From contig NC_134354.1 of NCBI RefSeq assembly GCF_048569485.1, positions 683,363,637-683,427,636 on the forward strand: 64,000 bases of DNA, read 5' to 3'. The position numbers and the translations under genes are program-made. This stretch comes from Anomaloglossus baeobatrachus (lineage: Eukaryota; Chordata; Amphibia; Anura; Aromobatidae). Position 1 is the stretch's first letter, and every line of letters begins with the position of its first letter. This document shows, piece by piece, positions 1 through 10,256 of the stretch. The notes beneath the pieces are model-generated. The model was given only the letters and a program-made list of their open reading frames with translations. It was not told the origin of the DNA and did not search any database.

Positions 1-227
1 CTCCGTTTCTTTGCTCTGGACCTTAATTGGACTTTTTAATATGCTTCAATAAACATTATTAATTTTTAATATAACTCCTTGATTCGGTGCTGGATTTTTG
101 AAAAGGTCTCCGTACAAGATTGCCAGCTGGTTTATCCTTGCACGTGTCTGGGAAGCATTGGTCTCCTTATACTACAGGTGAGCGGATACATACACTTTCT
201 TCAAGATTACAAACTCTGCTTATGTTG

Positions 228-302
228 ATCAATAGAGGTAATAGCTCAGTGGATTGGGCGCTCGCATATAAAGCATGAGGTTGCAAGTTCCAGTCCCAGT
301 AA
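228..302 (+). repeat. tRNA-like (SINE-type) segment
   Basis: The segment contains a box-A-like stretch (TAGCTCAGTGG) and, about 45 bases on, a box-B-like stretch (GGTTGCAAGTTCCAGTCCC), in the order and spacing of a tRNA-derived Pol III promoter. It runs directly into T- and A-rich sequence, as a SINE head would. The arms do not fold into a convincing complete tRNA, so I read it as a tRNA-derived repeat and not a working tRNA gene. Similar tRNA-like pieces occur near 37.9 and 39.7 kb. Confidence 0.45.
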
Positions 303-307
303 AGAAT

Positions 308-400
308 TTAATTTTTTTTTTTTAATTTTTTTATTTTTAATTATATCGTGCAGTAAAATAAATAAATAAATAAATAAATAAATAAATTTAAAAAAAAATG
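308..400. repeat. T-rich tract and (AAAT)n microsatellite
   Basis: A run of T followed by about eight AAAT repeats. It is simple sequence, possibly the tail of the preceding tRNA-like repeat. Confidence 0.8.
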
Positions 401-404
401 CGGT

Positions 405-1260
405 TCCCCCCATATTTGATACCAGCCAGGATAAAGCCACACGGCTGGAAGCTGGTATTGTCAGGATGGAGAGCACCATGTTATCGGGAGCCCTCCAGCC
501 TAACAATATTACCCAGCAGCCGGCCGGAATAGACGCATCCATTAGATGAGACTGTCCCGGGACTCCACACAGCTCAACCCGAATTGCCCTGGTGCGGTGG
601 CAATCGGGGTAATAATGAGTTTAATCATGCCAGGCATCTCCCCGAGCTGCAGAACTACAAGGCTCAGCATACTCCATCCAGGACTGTATGCAGGAGTTTT
701 TGTTTTGTATGCTAGCCAGGTACAGCAGGCACCTACGGGCTGCCCCCAACCCCCAGCTGCCTATGGGAACCAAAACTATAGGGAAGCCCATTTTTTTAAT
801 TATTTCACAAATTTCATGAAATAATTAAAAAACAAATGACGTGGGCTTCGCCCCATTTTTGTGTCCAGCCAGGTACAACTAGGCAGCTGGGGATTGGAAT
901 CCACAGCACAGGTTGGCCCGAGCTTTCTGAGCCCCTCTGCTGAAAATTGCAATCCGCAGCCACCCCAGAAAATGGCGCTTTCATAGAAGCGCCATCATCT
1001 GGTGCTGTATCCAACTCTTCCAGCTGCCCTGATGCCGGTGGCTCGCTGGGTAATTATGAGTTACTTCTTGCTTTGTTTTACTAGCTAGTATTAAGTCAGA
1101 GATTCTTAATGTCAGGCAATTTTGACCCAGCCATTAAGAATCTTCAATAAAGGGTTAAAAAAAAGACACCACACAGAGAAAAATTACTTTAATAGAAATA
1201 AATACACAAACACATTAGAGACTCCATGTTTATTGCTCCCTCTTATCCCTCCACGATCCT
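405..1260 (+). repeat. dispersed repeat, 'CCAGCCAGGATAAAGC' family
   Basis: The stretch holds motifs that recur at 14.94-15.3 kb: an accession of CCAGCCA(G/A)GATAAAGC, a GCTGGTATT(G/A)TCAGG(A/C)TGG segment, a GGTGC(G/A)(G/-)TG-CAATCGGGGTAAT segment, and an AATAAA-rich end near 1140-1240. A shorter echo of the right-hand end lies near 48.85-48.95 kb. There is no coding evidence. The class is not determined. Confidence 0.5.
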
Positions 1261-1955
1261 GCTCTTCTGTCTTCTTTCTCCTTCAACCCATGCAGCTCTG
1301 CTACATCAGCAGCGCTGCATGGGAAAAAGACGCTGCTGTTCCCCGTGCAGGCTTTTCACTCCGTGAGTGATCAGTGCTGCTGGCTGTAAGCGGTGATGTC
1401 ACCGCTAACAGGCACATTGCTATAGCAACGGTGATCTCCATTATTGACGGGCTGTGGCAGCCGGTGAATAACGGAACGGGGAAGCAGAACGGGGAGTCGA
1501 CCGTGTGCCAGAGCATGTCGCCGGTACACGGAGATACACAAACGATCACCGCGTACTGGAGAGATGTACTGACAGGTCCTAGCATGACGTCAAAGCCATG
1601 TGACCAGTCTGTAGCCAATGAGATAATAGACACGTGACTGGTCACATGGCTATTTTGACGTCACGATAGGTCCTATGCTGGTGCTGGTTACCGGGAGGAT
1701 GCAGCGATTATCGGAAGGAAAGCGGCGGGAGACAGAGTGTAGGACGCATCGAGGAGACCTGTAAGTGTTATGGCAATGTTTATTAACTGTATGTGTACAT
1801 TTATAATGTGTTTTTATATGTTTGTGATTGCCTCCCATTGGTTTCAATGGGGTTCGAGAGGTTCGTCTAACGGCTCGCCGAACCGAACTTGAACGCGGCC
1901 TTTGTTCGACGAACCGAACCGAACTCGAGCCTCTAGAGGGTGGCTCATCTCTACT
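1261..1955. repeat. composite repeat with hairpin and CGAACCGAAC-rich end
   Basis: No gene is seen. A hairpin at 1585-1662 has arms containing TGACGTCA and CATGTGACCAGT. Further right, 1855-1955 is rich in GAACCGAAC motifs and ends in GGCTCATCTCT, a terminal motif that recurs near 28.68 kb and suggests the edge of a transposable element. Confidence 0.4.
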
Positions 1956-3310
1956 TAGGGGTTTTATATATGGTGTCCGCAAACCATTCTATGAAACTCT
2001 GCACTTCAAAATTCAAATAGCATTCATTCCTTCCTGACTCTCGTCATGTGGACAAACGGTACTGTACAGTCACATATGAGGTATTATAACGTTCAGGAGA
2101 AATTTTGTAATTATCCCATAATTTTTATCTATTTCCCCTTGTGAAAATGTAAAGTCTGGGGTTAAAACAACATTTTAGTGGTAAAAATGTAATTATTTTT
2201 CCTTCGCTGCCCAATGGTATAATATTTTGTGAAACACATTTAGTGTCAATATTCTTGCTACACAGCTAGATGATTTCATTAAGGCCGGGGCCACACGGGG
2301 ATTACTGTGATACCCTCGCATGATACTCAGCTCACGTTGGCAGTACAGCAGAGCCGAGTGTCATGCGAGTGTCCCTGCGACTGAAGTCCGATCGTGCGAG
2401 TGGACTTCAGCTGCGGGTGCAGGCCGGCACTGAGAAGGGGCGGGCTGGTGCTACGGAGGGTGGTGGCCAACGTTAAGGAGGAGAGGGAGGGATTTATCTC
2501 CCTCACTCCTCCATAGCCGGCTATTGCCATTCTCACACTGCACTCGCGGTACAGTTATGCGAGTGCATTGCGATTTTTCTCTCGCCCCACAGACTTGAAT
2601 GGGTGCGAGAGAAACAATGATCGCATTACAGTCGCAGCATGCTGTAATTGTTTTCTCGGTCCGATTAGGGCTGAGAAAATAATCGCTCATGTGTGCTGAC
2701 ACACAGGCTAATATTGGTCCGAGTGGAATACAATTTTTTATTGCACTCCACTAGCACCGATTTTCATGCCGTGTGTCTTAGGCCTAAGAAGTGTAGTTTG
2801 TAAAATGGGGTGACTTATGGGGGGGTCTGCTGTTGTGACACCTCAGGGGCTCTGCCACTGTGACATCACACTCGCAAACCATAACGGCTAAATCTGTGCT
2901 ATGGCGCTAATTACTTTGTGAGCTTTGTACTGTGCCTCAAAAGTAGTTTCTGACCACATACATGGTAACACTGGACCAATTTTGCAGTTAATTTACTCCT
3001 GTTACCCTTGTGAAAATTAAAAATGTGGGACTTCAGCATAATATTTGTTGAAAAAAACATAATATTTCATTTTCACGGCCCAATATTATAAAATTCTGGG
3101 AAGCACCAATGGGTTCCAGATGCTCACCACAACCAGAGATAAGTTCTCTGAGGGGTGTAGTTTCCAAAATGGTGTCACTTTTCGGTTTTCTGCTGTTTTG
3201 TAACTTTAGCAGCTCACCAAATGCGACATTGCATCTGCAATCTATGTCAGACAAATTTTCACTCCAAAAATCAAATAGTACTCCTTCCGTTTCGAGCCCT
3301 GCCATGTGCT
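1956..3310 (+). repeat. degenerate ~370-bp repeat units
   Basis: Recurrent motifs mark units of roughly 350-400 bp: 'TCTGACCAC', 'CAGGAGAAATT', 'CCCTTGTGAAAAT', 'GAGGGGTGTAGTTT' and 'TGCCATGTGC'. The same units resume at 9422 after the Penelope-like insertion and continue to about 10256 and, past a solo LTR, to 11275. They are non-coding, old and diverged, and the element class is not identified. A MITE interrupts the stretch at 2281-2785. Confidence 0.6.
2281..2785. mobile_element. MITE, AAGGCCGGGGCCACACGG ends
   Basis: The left end AAGGCCGGGGCCACACGG is matched by an inverted right end reading CCGTGTGTCTTAGGCCT. The interior is GC-rich with short inverted pieces (CACTCGCA / TGCGAGTG). There is no transposase, so it is a non-autonomous DNA element of undetermined superfamily. 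Confidence 0.6.
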
Positions 3311-3606
3311 CAAACTTGTTTCTGTTGTACAAGGACAAGGTCAGGAATGCACAGCGTATATATACAAACAATCTCAATAAATCAAAAATTCAACAAAGTG
3401 AGGGTGCAAAATGCCTCCAAGCAACAGGACAATAAAGAGAAAAAAGCGTAGACAAGAGGAAGCACTCAGCTCACAGAAAACACATTCATATAAAGCATAT
3501 TGTGCAACATTAAAACCACTTAAAAACAATATAATGACCGTCATGCTGCTACAAGGCCACCTGATAGACAAAAATATCAGTATGTGCAAATATAAGTAAA
3601 CAAATA

Positions 3607-4718
3607 TGTGTAGCCCACCTGTAGTGGTCGCCTCAGGAACGTTACTCCATCTTCTGGGACGCCACAGGGGCTCCACTTGATTACCGCTGGCAACAGGTAT
3701 GTCAGGTTATTTACTTCTGAGTCATGACGCCACTCTCGTTTTGCGGTCAGGGTTATAGGTGACTGCCACTGCAGTTTAATGAGCGTCTGGGACTGATGGA
3801 ATCTGCAGTCTGGTGGTGTGGCCTCCCGAGAGTGAGGCTGGCCCCAGAGGCTCGGGCGTGTGGAACAACAGGTCGCAGAATAACTCAGTCGCAGTCCAAA
3901 GTGTCTTTCAACTTGTTTACTCACTGTTGAATGTTTTGTTGTGAGGGGCCCGGGCGATGCTGAGATTCAACCAGGTGGAACCAGGAACTCCTTCAGGCCG
4001 AACTGAGGGTAGCCGTTAACTCGCCTTCCTAGCACTTCTTTTGTTTCGGATAACCCCTTACTTGCAGTATCGTGGGATTCATCCAGGGAAGTCGCCACTG
4101 CCTTTCCTCCCCTTTCTGGCCTGTCTGCCGGCAGCGTGGACCAGGTGAGATGACTTCTGGCCCTATCTCCTTATGGGTCCCCCTGTTGCTGCTGAGGCTC
4201 GGACTCTGTATCTTTGGTGAGGAACCTTTAGTCCCCTCACCGGCAGGTTTAGCAGATCAGTAAATGGATGTCTGGCTCTAGGGACCTGTTCCCTGTGCGT
4301 GTCCAGTCACCAGCCATCCCCGTACTCGACTGCCTTTCTTCAGGTGTCTTTCAGACTGACTCTCTGGTCACTGTACTCCCCCGCTAACAGCTACCACACC
4401 TGCAGGGTCTGACTAGCGTGGCTGTACGTCTGCCTCTTTCAGCAACTTCTGTACACTGCTCCAGACTGGCTTGCTCCTCCACCTATTCTGACTGCCACTG
4501 CAACCTAGCTTCCAGCCCCTCCCCTGCACCCCTTGCTGAGAATTGAAAGCTATCCTCTTCCAGATGCTACCCAAGGGTCCACTCTAAAGGTGTGGGAGAC
4601 CTGGTTGCTATGTGTTTATGCGTACACACCTCATTCTGGCCTTTTGGAATTACCTGAAAGAACTGTCTCAGCATGGGTGCAGTACTCAGTGGTGCCTGAC
4701 CAGGTCAGGGGCACCACA
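3607..4718 (-). mobile_element. solo LTR with AATA target duplication
   Basis: This 1112-bp block starts TG and ends CA, and a 4-bp duplication AATA flanks it (3603-3606 and 4719-4722). Read on the minus strand it begins TGTGGTGCCCCTGACC, like the other LTRs of this window, and contains the family's GTGGCGTCA core near 3715-3735. It has no internal region, so recombination between two LTRs probably removed the rest. It sits inside the left arm of the Penelope-like palindrome and is therefore younger than it. Confidence 0.8.
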
Positions 4719-5219
4719 AATACACAAAGAGAACGTGGCACTAAAAACAGCACATACTAATCAAGTAACATTACAGAGTCCATACATAGTGGAGTGCCCC
4801 CCAAGAAAGTTCAAGAAAAGGCACAGAATCTATATATATAATTGCCTTATTCTGTCTGTCTGTGTCGCTCCAAAATGACGTCATTACAGTGAAAACCGTC
4901 GCCACACTGTGTGCTAAAGAGCCTGTGACCAACGGCTCAGCTAACTGAGCAGCCCGAACTACGGGCCGACGGGAGATGCCCGACACTTTTCCCCGCACCC
5001 ACACGGAGCCCCGACTCCCCGGTGAGTGCTGCACTCCCAGGAGCCCACATCGGCAACCCAGCTGACACATACCCACCAAAACAAGAAAGCCTGCGGAGAC
5101 ACCATCACATGTTTCTCAACGCTGGCAGGAAACTAGCCAGGTCTTTCACTGGGAAGGAACAACCACAGGAAGGGCAGTCTCCAGTCAAGGAGACCACCTA
5201 TGTCAAACATGGTATCCAT

Positions 5220-5262
5220 CCACAGACAGCTGCTTTGGGGTATTTGCTCCTCATCAGTATGG
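5220..5262 (-). ncRNA. type I hammerhead ribozyme motif, unit 1
   Basis: On the minus strand the core CTGATGA is present, with outer helix strands CCATA and TGTGG. The second core box is altered (AAAGC in place of GAAAC), so cleavage activity is doubtful. The ACAGCTGT-like helix III region is also altered. Confidence 0.6.
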
Positions 5263-5557
5263 AGTAGGAAACTGGCTAGTGGGAGCATTGCCTAGTAGAA
5301 GACTACATAAGCAAGGATGGTTGACCTTAGGGAGATCAACATCCAACACCGCGGAGACACCATCACGTGTTTCTCAACGCAGTGATTCTAGAGCAATGCC
5401 CCCTGGGAAATATTGAAAACAAGAAAGCCTGCAGAGACACCATGACATGTTTCTCAACGCTGGCAGGAAACTAGCCAGGTCTTTCACCGGGAAGGAACAA
5501 CCACGGGAAGGGCAGTCTCCAGTCAAGGAGACCACCTATGCCAAACATGGTATTCAT

Positions 5558-5600
5558 CCACAGACAGCTGCTTCGGGGTATTTGCCCCTCATCAGTATGG
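5558..5600 (-). ncRNA. type I hammerhead ribozyme motif, unit 2
   Basis: On the minus strand: CTGATGA, then helix II GGGG/CCCC around loop CAAATA, then GAAGC (expected GAAAC), then AGCTGTC with the cleavage triplet GTC. Outer helix strands are CCATA and TGTGG. One core base differs from the hammerhead consensus. Confidence 0.7.
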
Positions 5601-5895
5601 AGTAGGAAACTGGCTAGTGGGAGCATTGCCTAGTAGAAGACTACATAAGCAAGGATGGTTGACCTTAGGGAGATCAACATCCAACACTGCGGAGACACCA
5701 TCACGAGTTTCTCAACGCAGTGATTCTAGAGCAATGTCCCCTGGGAAATATTGAAAACAAGAAAGCCTGCAGAGACACCATGACATGTTTCTCAACGCTG
5801 GCAGGAAACTAGCCAGGTCTTTCACCGGGAAGGAACAACCACGGGAAGGGCAGTCTCCAGTCAAGGAGACCACCTATGCCAAACATGGTATCTAT

Positions 5896-5938
5896 CCACA
5901 GACAGCTGTTTCTGGGTATTTGCCCCTCATCAGTGTGG
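5896..5938 (-). ncRNA. type I hammerhead ribozyme, unit 3 (complete core)
   Basis: On the minus strand all parts of a minimal type I hammerhead are present in order. These are outer helix CCACA/TGTGG (5 perfect pairs), core CTGATGA, helix II GGG/CCC closed by CAAATA-type loop, core GAAAC, a very short helix III formed within ACAGCTGT, and cleavage triplet GTC. The self-complementary ACAGCTGT would favour dimer formation, as described for Penelope-type and retrozyme hammerheads. This is the best ribozyme candidate in the window. Confidence 0.85.
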
Positions 5939-7076
5939 AGTAGGAAACTGGCTAGTGGGAGCATTGCCTAGTAGAAGACTACATAAGCAAGGATGGTTGA
6001 CCTTAGGGAGATCAACATCCAACACCGCGGAGACACCATCACGTGTTTCTCAATGCAGTGATTCTAGAGCAATGCCCCCTGAGTGATGTCTCTGCGGTGT
6101 TGGATGTTGATCTCCCTAAGGTCAACCATCCTTGCTTATGTAGTCTTCTACTAGGCAATGCTCCTACTAGCCAGCTGTCTGTGGATGGATACCATGTTTG
6201 GCATAGGTGGTCTCCTTGACTGGAGACTGCCCTTCCTGTGGTTGTTCCTTCCCAGTGAAAGACCTGGCTAGTTTCCTGCCAGGCTTTCTTGTTTTGAATA
6301 TTTCCCAGGGGGCATTGCTCTAGAATCACTGCGTTGAGAAACACGTGATGGTGTCTCTGCGGTGTTGGATGTTGATCTCCCTAAGGTCAACCATCCTTGC
6401 GTAGACACATACCCACCGGTCGCCTCCGCCCTCCGCACACATTAACCCACTCGGCTCCACGCCCTCCGCATGTATACATTGAACACCCACACACACACAC
6501 TTGGATGGTCACCTTTCCCCAGACATGAAGTCTCCGGCACGGACGTCCTCAGCGCCATGACCCCACTTAGCTCCGCCCCCCACACACTCCGCCCCCCGCA
6601 CACATTACCCTTAAGGATGGGGGCACATGTTAGGATGGTGGCCACGATGGGGGCACATACCAGCATTGGGCCACATCACAGCATCAGCATACTTTTTCTT
6701 AACTTTACACTGTTCATGGCCTTCTTCCATTACAAGCCATGGACATCATTAAACATTAGACACATCTATTAAAACTATTCCTTCTGTTGTTTGTCATTTT
6801 AAAACCAATAACAATTATAACAATACTAAATTAAACCTAACCCATCCAGTCCATTCATTACATTATTATTCAATCTATTAACTTACATACACATTCTAGA
6901 CTATCCGATACGCTAGAATTGGGCCACCTTCTAGTACAGATATAAATATAATGTCAATCAGGTAAAAGGCATACATATAAAACGTGGTAGAAGGCCAGTT
7001 ATAACCTGAAAAATTAATGCCAAGGTACAAGGACCCAAAGTTCCCAAGAATAGACAAGTCCACAATAAAGTATATA

Positions 7077-7802
7077 CCATATTTTTAGGTTTATAAAAGA
7101 TGCACCCCAAATTTAGAGAAACAGAAAGTAAAAAGAAAAAAAAGAGGTCCGTCTTACAATCCGGTGGTCTCTTACTGGGGGGGGGATGGCAGCGGTGGTG
7201 GAGCAGGGTCACAGGAGTGAGGGGCGGTGGTGGAGCAGGTCGATGCTGCGGGCAGCGAGTGTCCAAGATACTGTGAGGTAGGCAACTTCTAGAAACTGTC
7301 GGCGGTGTGGGCTTCAAAGAAATGATGCCCGGAGTCAGCGCATGCACAGATTAAGCTATTAGCTCAATGACAAGCCAAAATCTCATCTTGCGCACATGCC
7401 ACTTCTGGGCGCCATTTTCATTATGTCCATTGCTGGGAAATCAATGGGTCAGAGGTGGCGCTTGCCTACATGAGATCTTGAGCCAAGAGCTCCATCTGCA
7501 CATGGGCCACCTCTGGGCGCAATTATTTGGACCCCACACCGCTGGGATTTTCAGGATGCCCCTGCCTCACAGCCCACCAATGCACCAGCCCCAACACAGT
7601 CCGCCACTGCACAGGCCCCAGCACAGCTCGCCTCTGCACCGGCCTGAGCACAGCCCACCCCACAGGTCCCAGCAGAGCGCCTGCCTCCTGCGAGCCTTCT
7701 CCACCACCTCCCAGTAAGATGCATTTGGATTTTAAGACACACCCTTCATTTTCCTCCCAATTTTTGGGAGGAATAGTGCATCTTATAATCTGAAAATTAT
7801 GG
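7077..7802. mobile_element. mariner-type MITE
   Basis: TA dinucleotides flank it (7075-7076 and 7803-7804). The ends are inverted: CCATATTTTTAGGTTTATAA on the left and TTATAATCTGAAAATTATGG on the right. The middle holds a short imperfect CCAGCACAG/CCAACACAG-type repeat (7560-7680). No transposase is present. It interrupts the left arm of the Penelope-like palindrome. Confidence 0.65.
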
Positions 7803-7879
7803 TAGGTACTAGCCGAGACAAATACAGCCAACCTAGCAAGATACATAAGCAAAGAGCATAATGGAGCACAAAGTCACCC

Positions 7880-7985
7880 AACCCAACACGTGTCACTACA
7901 AGAGCTTCATCAGGGAAAAATCTTTCCCTTCATCAGGGAAAAATCTTTCCCTGATGAAGCTCCTGTAGCAACACGCGTTCGGTTG
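7880..7985. other. centre of Penelope palindrome with degenerate hammerheads
   Basis: CCCAACC-CACGTGT on the left faces ACACGCGTTCGGTTGGG on the right. Each arm holds a CTGATGAAG(A/G)GCT-type motif (left one on the minus strand), and a short CCTTCATCAGGGAAAAATCTTT duplication lies between. The GAAAC box is disturbed in the plus-strand copy, so these are decayed ribozyme motifs. Confidence 0.5.
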
Positions 7986-8375
7986 GGTGACTTTGTGCTC
8001 CATTATGCTCTATGTTTATCTATCTTGCTAGGTTGGCTGTTTTTGTCTAGGCTAGTATGTTCTTGGGAACTTTGGGTCCTTGTACATTTGCATTTATTTT
8101 TCAGGTTATCACTGGCCTTCTCCTACTTTATATATGTATACCTTTTGCCTGATTGACATATTTATATCTGCATTCTGAGCCTTTTCTTGTAGTTTCTTGG
8201 GGGGTATTCTCCTATATTTGGGCTCTGTAGTGTCACCTGATCATTATGCACTGTTTGCAGTGTCAGTTTATCTTTGTGTATTTGTTTACTGATATTTTTG
8301 TCTATCAGGTGGCCTCCTATCAGCATGATGGTTCTCATATTGTTTTTCAGTGGTTTTAATGTTGCACAACAAACT

Positions 8376-9334
8376 ATTATTATTATTATTTATTATTATA
8401 GCACCATTTATTCCATGGCGCTTTACAAGTGAAAGGGTATACGTATAACAATCATTAACAGTACATAACAGACTGGTATAGGAGGAGAGAGGACCCTGCC
8501 CGCGAGGGTCACAGTCTACAGGGAATGGGTGATGGTACGATAGGTGAGGACAGAGCTGGTTGCACAGTGGTCTACTGGACTGAGGGCTATTGTAGGTTGT
8601 AGGCTTGTTGGAAGAGGTGGGTCTTGAGGTTCCTCTTGAAGCTTTCCACGGTAGGAGAGAGTATGATGTGCTGAGGTAGAGCGTTCCAGAGTATGGGGGA
8701 TGCACGGGAGAAATCTTGTACGCGATTGTGGGAAGAGGAGATAAGGGAGGAGCAGAGAAGGAGATCTTGTGAGGATCTGAGGTTGCGTGCAGGTAGGTAC
8801 CGGGAGACTAGGTCACAGATGTAGGGAGGATACAGGTTGTGCATGGCTTTGTATGTCATGGTTAGTGTTTTGAACTGGAGTCGTTGGGTGATGGGAAGCC
8901 AGTGAAGGGATTGGCAGAGTGGCAAGGCTGGGGAGTAGCGAGGGGAGAGGTGGATTAAGCGGGCCGCAGAGTTTAGGATAGATTGGAGGGGTGCAAGAGT
9001 GTTGGAAGGGAGGCCAGAGAGCAGGAGGTTGCAGTAGTCGAGGCGGGAGATGATGAGGGCATGCACTAATGTTTTTGCTGATTCTTGGTTAAGGAAAGCA
9101 CGGATACGGGAGATGTTTTTGAGTTGTAATCGGCATGAGGTGAAGAGGGCTTGGATGTGTGGCTTGAAGGATAGAGCAGAGTCGAGGGTCACTCCAAGGC
9201 AACGAGCTTGTGAGACTGGGGAGAGTAAGCAACCATCGAGTTTGATGGAAAGGCTTGTTGGAGGAGATGAGTGAGGAGGAGGAAAGACAATGAATTCTGT
9301 TTTGTCCATGTTAAGTTTTAGGAATCGCGCAGAG
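8376..9334 (-). mobile_element. 5'-truncated L2-like LINE
   Basis: A 7-bp duplication ACAAACT flanks it (8369-8375 and 9335-9341). On the minus strand it ends in a TATTA-rich tail preceded by GTAAAGCGCCATGGAATAAA, a typical L2-clade 3' end. The 5' part of the LINE is missing, as expected from incomplete reverse transcription. It was inserted in the right arm of the Penelope-like palindrome. Confidence 0.85.
8587..9334 (-). pseudogene. C-terminal part of L2-like ORF2 (reverse transcriptase end)
   Basis: About 245 residues remain of a LINE polyprotein. Seen in order from the N-terminal side: MDKTEFIVFPP, CLGVTLDSALSFKPHI, a SRLDYCNLLLSGLP block, LHWLPITQRLQFK, and a C-terminal SFKRNLKTHLFQQA. 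These are the conserved blocks after the catalytic YxDD box in L2/CR1-group reverse transcriptases. The endonuclease, the palm domain and the catalytic aspartates are absent through 5' truncation. The remaining frame is open without stops, so the copy is either fairly young or lucky. The open frame continues upstream into unrelated sequence (to 9531), which is chance. Confidence 0.85.
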
Positions 9335-9421
9335 ACAAACTTTAAATTAATGTATTTTCTTTGAGCTGAGTGCTTCTTCTTGCCTACACTTTTTCTCTTT
9401 ATTGTCCCAAACATATTTCTG

Positions 9422-10256
9422 ACCACAAATAGGATATTCCGTGTACTCAGGAGAAATTGCACAACAAATGATATGGTCCATGTTTTCCTCGTACCCTTAA
9501 AAAAATGTAAACTTTTGGGATAAAGCAACATTTTGTGGGAAAAATGCAGTTTTCATGAATCAACATTATACAAGTCTATGAAGCAGCTGTGTGTTCAAAG
9601 TGCTCACCGCACCTCCAGATAAATTCCTTGAGGGGTGTGGTTTAAAAAATCAGGTCACTTGTGGAAGGTTTGCAATGCTTAGGCACTTCAGGGGCACTGC
9701 AAACTCAATATGGTGTTGGCTATCTATTCTAACCAATTTTGTGTTCCAAAAGTGAAATGGTGCTCCTTCCCTTACAAGTTCTGCCATGCACCCAAACAGT
9801 AGTTTTCCACCACATATGGGGTATAGGCGTAATCAGGAGAAATTGCACAACAAAAATTGTATTGTCCATTTTTTCCCATTACCCTTGTGAAAATGCAAAA
9901 TCTGGGGCTAAAGGAACATTTTTGTGGGGAAAAGGTAAAATGTTATTTTTTTTTTATTCCACGTTGCGTTAATTTCTGTGAAGCATCTAAATGCTTAATA
10001 AACTTCTTGGATGTGGTTTTGAGCACTTTGAGGGGTGCAGTTTTTAAAATGGTGTCACTTTTGAGTAGTTTTTGTCACATAGGTCGCTCAAAGTCTGATG
10101 AAATGTTATGTAGTCCCTAAAAAAATTGGTTTTGAAAATTTTGTGGAAAAAATTAGAAATTGCTGATAAACTTTTAACCCTTTTAACATCTTTAAAAACA
10201 TTTAAAAAATGGAAAATTTGAAAATATTATTTATTAACTATTTTATGTGGTATAAC
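9422..10256 (+). repeat. degenerate ~370-bp repeat units, continued
   Basis: Same units as 1956-3310: TCTGACCAC, CAGGAGAAATTGCACAACAA (twice), CCCTTGTGAAAATGC, TTGAGGGGTG(T/C)(G/A)GTTT. The sequence resumes exactly where the Penelope-like insertion ends. Non-coding. Confidence 0.6.

Larger units (their letters stand above)
5078..6403 (-). mobile_element. tandem hammerhead-ribozyme array (retrozyme or Penelope terminal repeats)
   Basis: Three direct units start at about 5078, 5416 and 5754, a constant 338-bp period; the third is cut short near 6081. A rearranged inverted copy follows (6085-6403). Each direct unit carries a type I hammerhead motif on the minus strand. The complete block is bounded by a perfect 14-bp duplication, GACACATACCCACC, at 5064-5077 and 6404-6417. 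This indicates that tandem and inverted parts entered the Helitron together in one insertion. Small tandem units with type I hammerheads are known from Penelope-like terminal repeats and animal retrozymes; I cannot decide between these from this copy alone. Confidence 0.8.
4829..6934 (+). mobile_element. non-autonomous Helitron
   Basis: The 5' end is TCTATATATATAATTGCC followed by TTATTCTGTCTGTCTG, a start I know from vertebrate Helitrons. The 3' end is CTAG. The base before is A and the base after is T, fitting Helitron insertion between A and T without target duplication. No Rep/helicase frame is present. Hammerhead-bearing DNA (5078-6403) was later inserted into it. The usual subterminal 3' hairpin is not obvious, which lowers confidence. 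Confidence 0.6.
3325..9407. mobile_element. Penelope-like palindrome, interrupted by four insertions
   Basis: Once later insertions are set aside, the left pieces (3325-3606, 4719-4828, 6935-7076, 7803-7930) are inverted copies of the right pieces (7940-8375, 9335-9407). For example, CCACCTGATAGACAAAAAT near 3559 mirrors the same word near 8300 in reverse complement. The centre (7880-7985) carries degenerate hammerhead-like CTGATGAAG motifs facing each other. A 14-bp imperfect duplication flanks the whole (CAAACTTGTTTCTG at 3311-3324, CAAACATATTTCTG at 9408-9421). Inverted terminal-repeat arms with ribozyme motifs and long target duplications are typical of Penelope-like retroelements. No reverse transcriptase is left here. 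Confidence 0.7.

Noticed and set aside
228-302. functional tRNA gene
   Set aside because: Only box A and box B resemble a tRNA; acceptor arms do not pair and it continues into SINE-like AT-rich sequence.
5078-6081. CRISPR-like array
   Set aside because: Units are 338 bp, contiguous and repeat entirely, with no spacers; vertebrate context.
7527-7793. Pro/His/Ser-rich 88-codon frame
   Set aside because: Falls inside the mariner-type MITE on an imperfect CCAGCACAG repeat.
8586-9531. full 314-residue LINE protein
   Set aside because: Only the part to 9334 is LINE; the first ~65 codons lie in unrelated flanking sequence beyond the target duplication.
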